From NCBI GenBank assembly GCA_934691625.1, contig CAKUTA010000011.1, positions 9,989 to 73,988 on the forward strand: DNA of 64,000 nucleotides, written 5' to 3'. The notes under the pieces are model-generated. The model worked only from the letters and a program-made list of their open reading frames with translations, ran no database searches and was not told where the DNA came from. Numbering within the stretch: position 1 is the first letter of the stretch; each line of letters begins with the position of its first letter. The position numbers were made by a program, and so were the translations under genes. This DNA is from an uncultured Bacteroidales bacterium (GTDB lineage: Bacteria; Bacteroidota; Bacteroidia; Bacteroidales; UBA932). This document shows positions 18,135-26,934 of this stretch, piece after piece.

Positions 18135-19169
18135 ATGCCCATTAGACTTGAATTGGACAGCAACTCGCGAACTCCGGTGTACAAGCAGATAATGAATGCC
18201 TTGGAGGCTGCTATAAAGTCCGGAGAATGCAAAAGCGGGGAGCAGCTGCCGTCAATGAATGAATTGTCTGCCTTGCTGGATGTCTCCAAGGAGACTGTCA
18301 AGAAAGCGTATTTTCTTCTGAGAAACAGAGGTCTGCTGGATTCCACCCAAGGCAAAGGGTACTTCATCTCGGAGCAGGACCGGAACAGAAAAATGCGTGT
18401 GCTGGTGCTGTTCGACAAACTCAGTAACATAAAACAGGTATTGTTCAATTCATTCGCATCTACAATAGGCGGCAAGGCTGATATCACGATGTACCTTCAT
18501 AATCAGCAGGCGAACTTGCTGGAGTACTATATAGATGAGAATCTTGGAGACTTCGACTATTATGTCGTAACGCCGCACTTTCCTCTGGATAAGGAGACTC
18601 AGAAAAGGGTTGCAAAGGCATTGCGGCGAATACCGAACAGAAAGCTGATTCTGCTGGATCATTGTATCGATGATTTGCCTGGTAACTATGGGGCGGTGTA
18701 CCAGGATTATGAGAATGATGCTGCGACAGGGCTGGCTATGGGGATGGACAAGTTCAGCAGGATTTCCAGCCTCAATGTAATCATAGAGACTTCCTCGCTC
18801 TATCATGCAGCCGTAGTGAAAGCTGTTGAGAAGTTCTGTTCTGCCAATAATATAAGTTGCAGGTATTTTAACCGGATAACAGCATCTGCCGTTCATGCAG
18901 GAGAGGTGTACCTTATAATAAATGGTCAGCTGGACATGGAGCTTATTAACCTGGTTCGGGCCGGAAAATCACTGAATCTGAAGCCAGGGAGGGATTTCAG
19001 TATCATCTCGTATAATGAGGCTCCTATCAATGAGATAATTCTGGACGGACTCACCACCATCTCCGCGGATTTCAACCAGATGGGGCGTCTTGCTGCCGAG
19101 ATGATTCTGGACGGCAATCTCCGGAAGGTAAAATGCGACTTTAAGATGACGCGTCGCAGCACGTTCTGA
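18135..19169 (+). CDS. GntR family transcriptional regulator with sugar-binding effector domain
   Basis: A 344-residue protein. Residues 1-80 form the GntR winged helix (SRTPVYKQIMNALEAAI, LPSMNELSALLDVSKETVKK, GKGYFIS); the rest looks like a periplasmic-binding-protein/LacI-type effector domain (RVLVLFDKL, YYVVTPHF, LILLDHCIDDLPG, YNEAPINEIILDGLTTIS). This is the layout of Bacteroides FucR/AraR-type repressors. It diverges from the MFS operon and probably represses it until a sugar effector binds. Candidate sites are the TTGGTGTG repeats in the gap. Confidence 0.88.
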   Translation: MPIRLELDSNSRTPVYKQIMNALEAAIKSGECKSGEQLPSMNELSALLDVSKETVKKAYFLLRNRGLLDSTQGKGYFISEQDRNRKMRVLVLFDKLSNIKQVLFNSFASTIGGKADITMYLHNQQANLLEYYIDENLGDFDYYVVTPHFPLDKETQKRVAKALRRIPNRKLILLDHCIDDLPGNYGAVYQDYENDAATGLAMGMDKFSRISSLNVIIETSSLYHAAVVKAVEKFCSANNISCRYFNRITASAVHAGEVYLIINGQLDMELINLVRAGKSLNLKPGRDFSIISYNEAPINEIILDGLTTISADFNQMGRLAAEMILDGNLRKVKCDFKMTRRSTF

Positions 19170-19180
19170 TTACGAAAAAT

Positions 19181-19906
19181 ATGTTCAAAATGAAAAGACT
19201 TGTGGTATTGACGGGTGCCGGTGTGAGCGCCGAGAGCGGCATCAGCACATTCCGTGATAATGGAGGGCTGTGGGACAATTATGATCCTCACGAAGTCGCC
19301 TCCATTGACGGATGGAACAGGAATCCCGGGCTGATGCTTGATTTCTATAATATCCGAAGAAAAGAGCTCGCCGGAGTGAGGCCTAACGATGCGCATCTTG
19401 CGATTGCAGCATTGCAGGATATATATGATGTAGATGTCGTCACCCAGAATGTGGACAACCTTCATGAGCGTGCCGACAGCTCCAGGGTTCTGCATCTTCA
19501 TGGCGAACTGACCAAGGTCAGGCCCGAGAACTGCTGCAACGAGGAGGACAGCTTCTCCGAGAAGACGGTGTTCGACATCGGGTATGGTGAAATCCATCTT
19601 GGAGACAAGGCCCCCAATGGGCATCAGCTGCGTCCGCATATCGTCTGGTTCGGAGAACCGGTCCCGAAGATAGAAAAGGCCATAGATATAGTCTCGGCAG
19701 CAGATATACTTCTGATTGTCGGGACCTCACTGAGTGTCTATCCTGCGGCCGGGCTTTACAGATATGCCCCGCTTGATACTCCTGTATATCTGATAGATCC
19801 GGGCGATGTCAATGTGCGTGACCGCAGAATCCGTCATATCAAGGCTAAAGCGACTGAGGGAATGAAGATCTTTCAGGAGGAGATCCAGCATAATAAGCAA
19901 TTCTGA
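19181..19906 (+). CDS. cobB: NAD-dependent protein deacylase, SIR2 family
   Basis: A 241-residue sirtuin with GAGVSAESGISTFRD (12-26), TQNVDNLH, the catalytic His in LHLHGEL, RPHIVWFGE, and GTSLSVYPAAG. FYNIRR carries the Tyr-x-x-Arg pair found in class III enzymes and E. coli CobB, consistent with desuccinylase or demalonylase activity. The four zinc-binding cysteines are not in their usual place; only a CC pair remains after RPEN. It starts 12 bases after the GntR gene, so it is probably cotranscribed with it. Function outside the sugar locus is likely. Confidence 0.9.
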   Translation: MFKMKRLVVLTGAGVSAESGISTFRDNGGLWDNYDPHEVASIDGWNRNPGLMLDFYNIRRKELAGVRPNDAHLAIAALQDIYDVDVVTQNVDNLHERADSSRVLHLHGELTKVRPENCCNEEDSFSEKTVFDIGYGEIHLGDKAPNGHQLRPHIVWFGEPVPKIEKAIDIVSAADILLIVGTSLSVYPAAGLYRYAPLDTPVYLIDPGDVNVRDRRIRHIKAKATEGMKIFQEEIQHNKQF

Positions 19907-19933
19907 AAAAATCCATAAAAATCTGCATGAAAG

Positions 19934-19964
19934 GTTGCCAATCCGGATAATTGTCGTATCTTTG
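19934..19964 (+). promoter_or_regulatory. Promoter of rpsU
   Basis: GTTG at 19934-19937, 19 bases, then TATCTTTG at 19957-19964 is a near-ideal Bacteroidota promoter. Predicted start near 19971, with a leader of about 70 nt. Confidence 0.75.
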
Positions 19965-20021
19965 CAGCCGCTAAATCTGGAAAGAATAACGTAACTTATT
20001 CGGATTCAGTAGATTTTTAAC

Positions 20022-20034
20022 AAAAGGAGGTGAT
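20022..20034 (+). promoter_or_regulatory. Full-length Shine-Dalgarno sequence of rpsU
   Basis: AAAAGGAGGTGAT lies 6 bases before the ATG. It matches the complement of the 16S rRNA 3' end over at least 11-12 positions. This is far stronger than any other site in the window and is expected for autogenous control of S21 in Bacteroidota. Confidence 0.9.
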
Positions 20035-20040
20035 TCAGAT

Positions 20041-20235
20041 ATGATTATTGTACCGCTTAAGGAAGGTGAGAACATCGAGAGAGCTCTCAAGAGATTCAAA
20101 AGAAAATTTGAGAAAACAGGTGCTATCCGTGAGCTCCGTGCCAGAAAGAATTTTGTGAAACCATCTGTAAAGAGAAGAGAGCAGATTCAGAAGGCTATCT
20201 ACGTGCAGCATCTGCAGCTTGAGGACGAGCAGTAA
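20041..20235 (+). CDS. rpsU: 30S ribosomal protein S21
   Basis: A 64-residue, strongly basic protein starting MIIVPLKEGENIERALKRFK and containing FVKPSVKRREQ, diagnostic of bS21. It has its own promoter and is followed by a hairpin, so it is monocistronic. In Bacteroidota ribosomes bS21 helps to bury the anti-Shine-Dalgarno sequence, which explains why the gene has a very strong Shine-Dalgarno site: ribosomes lacking S21 would translate it preferentially. Confidence 0.97.
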   Translation: MIIVPLKEGENIERALKRFKRKFEKTGAIRELRARKNFVKPSVKRREQIQKAIYVQHLQLEDEQ

Positions 20236-20272
20236 GCCAGGCGCAGACATTATATCTGAACAAGGATATATA

Positions 20273-20304
20273 AGAGGGTGACTAAATGATTTTAGCCACC
20301 CTCT
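20273..20304 (+). terminator. Terminator-like hairpin after rpsU
   Basis: AGAGGGTGACTAAA and TTTAGCCACCCTCT pair over 14 positions with one mismatch around a short loop. A weak T-rich stretch follows. Confidence 0.65.
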
Positions 20305-20329
20305 GGCTGTTTTATGGCGTGGCTTGTTT

Positions 20330-20361
20330 ATTGCCCATAATGCAGACTTTCATTATCTTTG
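20330..20361 (+). promoter_or_regulatory. Promoter of the AsmA-like gene
   Basis: ATTG at 20330-20333 and TATCTTTG at 20354-20361 are 20 bases apart. Predicted start near 20368. Confidence 0.6.
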
Positions 20362-20396
20362 CATGAAGTTTCGGGAAGTCTGACTTTTCCCGGAGA

Positions 20397-23300
20397 ATGG
20401 TTATAAATGAGTTCATTGATATGGACAAAAAAGGTGATGTGGAGAAAAATCCGCCGAGGCGCAAGCGCTTCCGCGGATTGAAGATAGCAGCAGGGACAAT
20501 AGCCGGAATATGGGTATTGCTCCTTGTTGTGATACAGATTGCACTGAATTCTGCCTTCCTGATGAAGATGGCGGACCGGTATATCCCGCAATATATTGAT
20601 GCAGATGTCCATATAGGGAAAATATCAGCGTCGGTATTCAAAAGTTTCCCGAATCTGAATCTGGAGGTGACTGATCTCGTCGTGACATATCCGCATGACA
20701 GGTATGCACAGTTTGATTCCCTTGGTGTAGACGGCATCCTCAGGCATGCCGGGCGTGCAGAAGGTGCGGACACATTGGCGGCGATCAGGAAGACATCATT
20801 GTCGGTGAACTATCTTTCCGCTATCTTCGGAAAGATTCGCATACATGAGGCCAGCATGGACAAGCCGCATGTCTTTGCGCATTACTTCGGCGACGGGCAG
20901 GCTAACTGGAACGTGCTGAAGACTTCAGGCGCTTCCGGGGAAAGCGCGGCAGAAGATACGTCAGCATTGTCATTGCCAGTGATAACTGTCAACAATGTAT
21001 GTCTGACTGGCAGCCCGAAGATTGTCTATACAGACTGCCGTGATACGGTGTTTGCTGCTATATTGCTGAAACAGATGTATTTCCATGGAAAGCTCACGAC
21101 CGCTTCGGCCTCTGCCAGCAGGCTTGGGCTGGAGGTTGACAGCCTGTTCGTCTCGGGTCGTCTTCCTGCAGATACCCTGGCTGTCGCGATGGAGCATCTG
21201 GATATCAGGGAGAAAAACAAGGTGATAGCGTTCGATGCCGGAGCAAAAGCGTTTCTCGGCATGAGCGAATATGGACGTGTTATCGTGCCGCTTGGACTTA
21301 AAGGGCATGTAAGCGTGAACGATACGCAAGTTCCTGAAGTCGTGCTGCATGATTTCAAGGCTGATGTGGCTACTATCTCCATGACAGGAAAGGGTGAAGC
21401 CCGTTTCCTTGCTGACAGCACATACCTGAAGGCAGAGGCCTCTGTCGATGATTGCAGCGTAGAGGACATTATACAGTATTTCGGCAAGAATTTTCTTCCT
21501 GAGGCGATGAACCTTAAGACTGATGCGAAAATATCACTGACGTCTCTCTGTGACGGATATTATAATCCCGCACGTGGGACTCTCCCTGAACTGATTGCCG
21601 AGCTTGTGCTTCCTAAGGCCGATGTGAAATACCCTGGCATTCCAGATGGAAGCGTTGCGGCGGATATCAATGCCTCCACAGATAATGCAGGACGTCTGGA
21701 TATCAGCATTGATGATATGTGCCTTGATTTCGGCGGACTTGACTTTGATTTGACGGGCACGGTGTCGGATGTCGCAGGGGAAGATCCTATGTTCGACGTG
21801 GAGGGACTTGCATACGCATCTCTTGATGAGATGATGGCATTTTTGCCTGATTCATGCGGGTATAGGGCTTCCGGGGAGCTGGATGCTCTGCTTACGGGAA
21901 AGATAAGGCTGTCCCAGATGGATCCGTATAATTTCTATAAGGCAGGACTTGACGGATATATCAGGAGCCATAGCGTGGCGCTGGTGTCTGAGGCAGATTC
22001 TCTATATGCCTGGCTCGGCTCTCCGGAGATAGGTGTCCGGACCATTGCGAACAAGGTGGATGGAAGTATGCCCAAGGGCACTAAGGTCATGGCTCTTACA
22101 GCCAAGGTCGATTCTCTCTATGCCACTTATGGCAGCGATATGACAGTCAGAGGCTCAGGAGTGCATGCCGCTGCTCAGAATGCGGCGAAGATCGAGTGCA
22201 AGGAGCATGGCAGCGAGCATCACCCGATAGTTGGCAGTCTGGAACTTGGCAAGGTGTTCCTGTCGGGTGCGGATTCTCTGTTCGCAGGAGTGATAGGATC
22301 AGAGAATACATTTACGTTCTCGCAGCAGGAGAAAGGACGGATGATGGAGCCAAGGCTCTCGCTGTCCAGCTCTAGTTCCCGCATTTTCGCGCGTGAGGGC
22401 GTGAACAGGTACGGCTTCAAGGATGCGAAGTTCAATGCTTCTGCACGTATGACTGCTTTCGAGAACAACCAGAGAAGGAAGATGTTTCTGGACTCACTCC
22501 AGCGGGTATATCCTGGAACTCCGCGTGATTCGCTGTTTCACAGGATGATACGTGCGAAGATGGCTGGCCGTCCGGTTCCGGATTTCATTGCGGAGAAGGA
22601 TTTCCGCAAGCGCGACCTTGATATAACATTGAACGAGTCACTCGCCAAGTACCTGAAGGAATGGGACATGAAGGGGGGCCTGGATATACATAGCGGCATT
22701 GTCATAACCCCTTATTTCCCTCTGAAGAATGTGGTAGAGGATGTCAGAGGCTCTTTCAGCAATGATGCTGTTCATCTGGACAATTTCACTTTCCGTCCGG
22801 GGAACTCGGATCTCTCTGCAAATGGAGTTCTCAGTGGCCTGAGGAAGGCATTGCTTGGATACGGGCCGATGACTCTGGATCTTAAGTTGACTTCTAAGAA
22901 GATTGACGCCAATGAGCTGCTGACGGCCTATAGCGCCGGGGTCAAGTTCTCGCCGGAGACGCTGGTCAATGACGCCGACCTGGATGATGCTGAATATCTC
23001 GCTACTGTTTCTGCCTCGCAGGAGGATGCAAGGGACAGCAGCTATGCGCTGATTGTCGTTCCTGCGAACCTGAATGCCAATATATCATTGCAGGCAAACG
23101 AGGTGGACTACTCAGACCTGAAGATTTCGTGGCTGGCCGCGGACATGACCATGAAGGAGCGCTGTATCCAGCTGACAAATACACTTGCCACCTCCAATAT
23201 GGGAGATATATTCTTCGAGGGCTTCTATTCAACGAGAACGAAGACGGATATCAAGGCGGGATTTGACCTTAATCTTTCTGATATCACGGCGGACAAGGTC

Positions 23301-24245
23301 GTCCAGCTGTTCCCGGCGGTGGATACGATCATGCCTATGCTGACCTCATTCAAGGGAATGCTTGACTGCGAGATGGCGGCGACTACGGACCTGGATACGA
23401 ACATGAATTTCGTCACTCCGTCGATGAGCGGAATAATGAAGATAAGCGGACGTGATGTCGTGCTGGAGGAGAGCGCGGCCTTCAAGAAGCTTGCTAGGAT
23501 GCTGATGTTCAAGAACAAGAAGTCAGGAAAAATGGCGGACATGTCTGTGAGCGGGCTTATAAGCAACAACAGGCTGGAGATTTTCCCGTTTGTGCTGAAG
23601 ATTGACCGTTATACATTGGCAATGAGCGGAATGCAGAACTTTGACCAGACGTTCAAGTATCATGTGTCTGTGCTGAAGTCTCCGATTCCGTTCAGGTTCG
23701 GTATCAATATCTTCGGAAACTTCGATAACTGGAAGTATCGTATCGGGAAGGCTCAGTACAAGAGTACCAATGTCCCTGTGTTCACGGCGCAGATAGATAC
23801 GCTCCAGATGAATCTTGTAAGTTCCATCCACAATATCTTCACGAAGGGGGTTGACCTGGCGGTCAAGCAGAACGAGTCGATGAAGGATGCTATCGATGCC
23901 AGCAAGAAGTCTATGGGATTCAATCCTGATGCTCAGCTGGATTCTCTGGATGGGAGCAAGATGAAGATGCTGGATTCTCTGCAGACGGCGTATGACAATC
24001 CTGTGGATTCGGTGCTCAATGCGCGGATGGATTCGCTTGTGGTGATTACGGAGGCAGCTCCTGAAGCCGGTGAAAGTGCTTCGAAGATGCAGCAGTTCAT
24101 TGACAGCCAGGTGCAGAGCAGGTCCTCCAGGGAGGAACGTCAGGCTGAACGCCGCAGAAAACGTGAGGAGCGTCAGACCACAAGGCGTGGCGATGTCACG
24201 GCCTCTGGCGATGCCGAGGATCGCGAAACTTTAGGAACAAAGTAG
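20397..24245 (+). CDS. AsmA-like inner-membrane protein (TamB/YhdP-type superfamily)
   Basis: A 1282-residue protein with a basic cytoplasmic start, one membrane helix at about 28-50 (IAGIWVLLLVVIQIAL), then a long beta-rich periplasmic part. DVHIGKISASVFKSFPNLNLEV is the AsmA N-terminal signature; the C-terminal region (FKGMLDCEMAAT, GIMKISGRDVVLEES, FPFVLKIDRYTLAMSGMQNFD) is the conserved AsmA C-terminal segment. The extreme C-terminus is very basic (EERQAERRRKREERQ). The family forms hydrophobic grooves that help lipids or outer-membrane proteins cross the periplasm. A second possible start is the ATG at 20421. It is followed by two copies of a 71-bp repeat. Confidence 0.85.
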   Translation: MVINEFIDMDKKGDVEKNPPRRKRFRGLKIAAGTIAGIWVLLLVVIQIALNSAFLMKMADRYIPQYIDADVHIGKISASVFKSFPNLNLEVTDLVVTYPHDRYAQFDSLGVDGILRHAGRAEGADTLAAIRKTSLSVNYLSAIFGKIRIHEASMDKPHVFAHYFGDGQANWNVLKTSGASGESAAEDTSALSLPVITVNNVCLTGSPKIVYTDCRDTVFAAILLKQMYFHGKLTTASASASRLGLEVDSLFVSGRLPADTLAVAMEHLDIREKNKVIAFDAGAKAFLGMSEYGRVIVPLGLKGHVSVNDTQVPEVVLHDFKADVATISMTGKGEARFLADSTYLKAEASVDDCSVEDIIQYFGKNFLPEAMNLKTDAKISLTSLCDGYYNPARGTLPELIAELVLPKADVKYPGIPDGSVAADINASTDNAGRLDISIDDMCLDFGGLDFDLTGTVSDVAGEDPMFDVEGLAYASLDEMMAFLPDSCGYRASGELDALLTGKIRLSQMDPYNFYKAGLDGYIRSHSVALVSEADSLYAWLGSPEIGVRTIANKVDGSMPKGTKVMALTAKVDSLYATYGSDMTVRGSGVHAAAQNAAKIECKEHGSEHHPIVGSLELGKVFLSGADSLFAGVIGSENTFTFSQQEKGRMMEPRLSLSSSSSRIFAREGVNRYGFKDAKFNASARMTAFENNQRRKMFLDSLQRVYPGTPRDSLFHRMIRAKMAGRPVPDFIAEKDFRKRDLDITLNESLAKYLKEWDMKGGLDIHSGIVITPYFPLKNVVEDVRGSFSNDAVHLDNFTFRPGNSDLSANGVLSGLRKALLGYGPMTLDLKLTSKKIDANELLTAYSAGVKFSPETLVNDADLDDAEYLATVSASQEDARDSSYALIVVPANLNANISLQANEVDYSDLKISWLAADMTMKERCIQLTNTLATSNMGDIFFEGFYSTRTKTDIKAGFDLNLSDITADKVVQLFPAVDTIMPMLTSFKGMLDCEMAATTDLDTNMNFVTPSMSGIMKISGRDVVLEESAAFKKLARMLMFKNKKSGKMADMSVSGLISNNRLEIFPFVLKIDRYTLAMSGMQNFDQTFKYHVSVLKSPIPFRFGINIFGNFDNWKYRIGKAQYKSTNVPVFTAQIDTLQMNLVSSIHNIFTKGVDLAVKQNESMKDAIDASKKSMGFNPDAQLDSLDGSKMKMLDSLQTAYDNPVDSVLNARMDSLVVITEAAPEAGESASKMQQFIDSQVQSRSSREERQAERRRKREERQTTRRGDVTASGDAEDRETLGTK

Positions 24246-24247
24246 TG

Positions 24248-24318
24248 CCCCTGGAGCCTTTACTCTCCTGAAACAGGCGAAGATGGCCGAGTGAGGATAA
24301 TAAATAATTAGAAGTAGG
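24248..24318. repeat. 71-bp direct repeat, copy 1
   Basis: Begins three bases after the AsmA-like stop codon and matches 24394-24464 at 67 of 71 positions. No ORF is shared. Function unknown. Confidence 0.9.
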
Positions 24319-24330
24319 CCTGAAAAACAT

Positions 24331-24349
24331 CCCTCTCCAGAGGAGAGGG
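24331..24349. repeat. Perfect hairpin between the two repeats
   Basis: CCCTCTCC and GGAGAGGG pair perfectly around AGA. No T tract follows on the plus strand. It could end the AsmA mRNA or be part of an intergenic repeat unit. Confidence 0.6.
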
Positions 24350-24393
24350 AAGCAGGGAGAGGGTAAGAAGATAAAGGTGCGTGGGCATAGTAA

Positions 24394-24464
24394 CCCTGGA
24401 GCCTTTACTCTCCTGAAACAGGCGAAGATGGTCGAGAGAGGATTATAAATAATTAGAAGTTGGC
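24394..24464. repeat. 71-bp direct repeat, copy 2
   Basis: Second copy, ending one base before the prmA ATG, so it forms the prmA leader and ribosome-binding region. Copies start 146 bp apart. Confidence 0.9.
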
Positions 24465-24465
24465 G

Positions 24466-25347
24466 ATGGACAGCAGCGATTATATTGAAGTTAAGGTCAG
24501 TATTGACCCTTATACTGAAGAAAATGCAGAAATTCTGGAAGCTATGCTTGCAGACCTTCCGTATGACTCTTTCATGACGGATGGAGATGCCGTGAAATGC
24601 TATATCCAGAAGCCGCAGTTCGACAGGACAGCATTGAAAGCCGTGCTGGCTGGGCTTCCTTTCAAGACCATGTTCGAAGCTGCGCCGGTTCCGTTCCAGA
24701 ACTGGAATGCGCAGTGGGAAAGTACGTTTGAACCGATTGTTGTTGACGGAAAGGTGACAATAAAGCAGGCTGACGACATGTCCGCGCCACGTGCCAGGTA
24801 CAATATCCGTCTTCGTCCGGAGATGGCTTTCGGTACGGGGCATCATGATACCACATATATGATGGTCCAGTCGATGCTTGACAATGTCCAGGCAATCCGT
24901 GGCAATGTCGTTATGGATATGGGCTGCGGCACGGCAATTCTTGGAATTCTTGCAGCGAAGATGGGGGCAGCCAAGGTCTATGGCATAGACATCGATGCCG
25001 TAGCTGCGCAGTCAGCTTATGACAATGCCCGCCTGAACCGCGTGGGACGGAAGGTTGAGACTTATTGCGGCGATGCCTCGCTGCTTCAGATGGGAAAATA
25101 CAATGTCCTGCTGGCAAATATCCATAGAAATGTCATAATCATGGACTTGCGGACTTATGCCAGCTCCCTGAAAGTGGGCGGGCTGCTTTTCCTCAGCGGC
25201 TTCTATGTGTCAGATGTTGAGGATATAGTTGCGGAGGCATCGAAATATGGTCTTGAACTGCAATGCCGCCGGGAACGTGAAGGCTGGGCTTGCCTGACCA
25301 TGCGTCTTGTCAGCCCTATTTCCATATCAGACGTCATTTCCAGATGA
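24466..25347 (+). CDS. prmA: Ribosomal protein L11 methyltransferase
   Basis: The start is the ATG at 24466 (293 residues). An N-terminal substrate-recognition domain is followed by the PrmA linker QNWNAQWE and RLRPEMAFGTGHHDTT, then the SAM-binding DMGCGTAILGILA and VYGIDIDAVA, and LLANIHRNVI. It methylates ribosomal protein L11 at several amino groups. No promoter of the usual type was seen between it and the AsmA-like gene. Confidence 0.95.
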   Translation: MDSSDYIEVKVSIDPYTEENAEILEAMLADLPYDSFMTDGDAVKCYIQKPQFDRTALKAVLAGLPFKTMFEAAPVPFQNWNAQWESTFEPIVVDGKVTIKQADDMSAPRARYNIRLRPEMAFGTGHHDTTYMMVQSMLDNVQAIRGNVVMDMGCGTAILGILAAKMGAAKVYGIDIDAVAAQSAYDNARLNRVGRKVETYCGDASLLQMGKYNVLLANIHRNVIIMDLRTYASSLKVGGLLFLSGFYVSDVEDIVAEASKYGLELQCRREREGWACLTMRLVSPISISDVISR

Positions 25348-25655
25348 CCATTTGTGGGATAGTGCCACGGTGCCCATCATAAGTCCCTGATAATCAATGG
25401 AGATTTGAATATGGCGTGGATTTCGTGCTGAAAAAAGTCTCCAATTCCACACTTCTATTTTGCAAGTCATTGAGCATCAATGTCTTTGCTGCTAGTGGCG
25501 TGGCGCCGTCCAGCTAAACCTGTTAAATCCGCAGAACACCATGCCCCATGCCACCTGCTGTGCAATAGGGCGGCCGCGGCCTCGTGAGCGACTCCCGAAA
25601 GAAAAAGTTCCGGAGGGGGATGGAGCCTTCCGGCAACTCTACGTCACCATATATG
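25348..25655. other. Gene-free stretch between prmA and tRNA-Leu
   Basis: No convincing reading frame or known RNA was recognised. A GGCGTGGCGCC-type GC-rich patch and several short inverted matches are present. The tail of the stretch leads into the tRNA-Leu terminator, which reads leftward. Confidence 0.5.
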
Positions 25656-25687
25656 AAAAAGAGACCAACCCTTTTGGGTCAGCCTCT
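25656..25687 (-). terminator. Intrinsic terminator of tRNA-Leu
   Basis: On the minus strand AGAGGCTGACCC, loop AAAA and GGGTTGGTCTCT form a 12-bp stem (with G-U pairs), followed by TTTTT. Confidence 0.85.
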
Positions 25688-25693
25688 TCTTCG

Positions 25694-25774
25694 TGCGAGC
25701 GAAGGGACTCGAACCCATACGCACTAGGCACCAGATCCTAAGTCTGGCTTGGCTACCAATTACAACACGCTCGC
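25694..25774 (-). tRNA. tRNA-Leu (anticodon TAG)
   Basis: The 81-nt gene has a perfect 7-bp acceptor stem (GCGAGCG/CGCTCGC), anticodon loop CTTAGGA with TAG in a CAGA/TCTG stem, a long variable arm of class II type (GTGCCTAGTGCGTAT region), and T loop GGTTCGAGTCC. Discriminator base A; CCA is not encoded. A TAAATTTG matching the -7 consensus lies about 88 bases upstream at 25869-25862. Confidence 0.95.
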
Positions 25775-25933
25775 AAATCCCTCCGGAAGACTCATAACAT
25801 GAAGCCCATCGCTGAAATTGGCCTAGTTGGAAGCTGCCGCATTCTGTGTCCGAAAGGAACACAAATTTAATACATATTTTCCGAAACATGAAATTTTGGA
25901 AGAAAATTCAGAAAAAATGCAGATATTTACGCT

Positions 25934-26920
25934 ATGGAAAAGTGGCAAGAGAAATTGGCGGCATTGCGCGAAGCAAACAATAGGGCGGCATGGGCTATGT
26001 CTGAGTATATTGACGAGACACCGGCTGCGATAACGCAGGCATTGGTGAAGAGTGCAGATACCGACGGGCATCTGCCTGAAGAAGCGCTGTATGCTGCATT
26101 CATGGCAGGCTTCTCTGGTGTCCCGGAAAAGGACCACATCACATCCGCATATTTCATGGATGCGGTAAAAAGGCTTGAAATATCTGATTACCAGAGCGAT
26201 CCCTATATTGCTTCTATACGGTTTCCCGATGTGGCATCGCATCATTGGCGCTTCACGCATTATTGCTATAAGCCTTATGAAGCCTTTATCCGTGATGACA
26301 TCAGTATTGAGCCTGGTCTTCGGGAGGTCCCTCAGGTCGGCTACTTTACTGAACGTTTCATGTATCCTGCTGTGGAACAGGACGGAAGGGAGTGGATGGC
26401 GGTAAAGCCGAGCGAGATAGAAACTATGCGCCAGCCGCTTGACATTGTGTCAGGACGTGTAGTCACATTCGGCCTGGGGCTGGGATATTTCACATTCATG
26501 GCATCACGCAAGTCGGAGGTTGAAACTGTAGATGTAGTTGAACGTGATGCAGAGGTCATTGAGCTTTTCTCTAGATATATACTTCCGCAGTTCCCGGACA
26601 AGGGGAAAATCAGGATCATCCATGATGATGCATTTGCCTTTATGCGAAAGCAGATGCTGGATCAAGGCTATGACTATGCTTTCGTGGATCTATGGCATGA
26701 TACGTCTGACGGGCTGGAGCTGTACCTGAAATCGAAAGATGAAGAGAACCGTCTGAGGCGCGATGGTGCTACAACAGAATTCCTCTACTGGGTGGAACGC
26801 TCGCTTCTGTCGGCATACCGCTGGACGAAATTCGATGAAATACTGTCTGCATGCGGCTCGGAAGAAGAAGCTCTAGAGGCACTTTCAGACGATTCATTGA
26901 GATCAATGCTTTCGGACTGA
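25934..26920 (+). CDS. SAM-dependent methyltransferase-fold protein, function unknown
   Basis: A 328-residue soluble protein. The N-terminal half is not recognised. From about 175 it has a Rossmann methyltransferase core: GRVVTFGLGLGYFTFMAS as motif I and VETVDVVERDAEVIELF as motif II, then DDAFAFMRK and YDYAFVDLWHDTSDGLELY, which resembles spermidine-synthase-like folds. The glycine motif GLGLGYF is intact. No substrate can be suggested. It starts 150 bases after tRNA-Leu on the opposite strand and faces the pseudouridine synthase gene. Confidence 0.65.
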   Translation: MEKWQEKLAALREANNRAAWAMSEYIDETPAAITQALVKSADTDGHLPEEALYAAFMAGFSGVPEKDHITSAYFMDAVKRLEISDYQSDPYIASIRFPDVASHHWRFTHYCYKPYEAFIRDDISIEPGLREVPQVGYFTERFMYPAVEQDGREWMAVKPSEIETMRQPLDIVSGRVVTFGLGLGYFTFMASRKSEVETVDVVERDAEVIELFSRYILPQFPDKGKIRIIHDDAFAFMRKQMLDQGYDYAFVDLWHDTSDGLELYLKSKDEENRLRRDGATTEFLYWVERSLLSAYRWTKFDEILSACGSEEEALEALSDDSLRSMLSD

Positions 26921-26934
26921 ACGCTATTAAACAG

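Noticed and set aside
24331..24349. Hairpin considered as an intrinsic terminator of the AsmA-like gene
   Set aside because: No T tract follows on either strand; kept only as a repeat.
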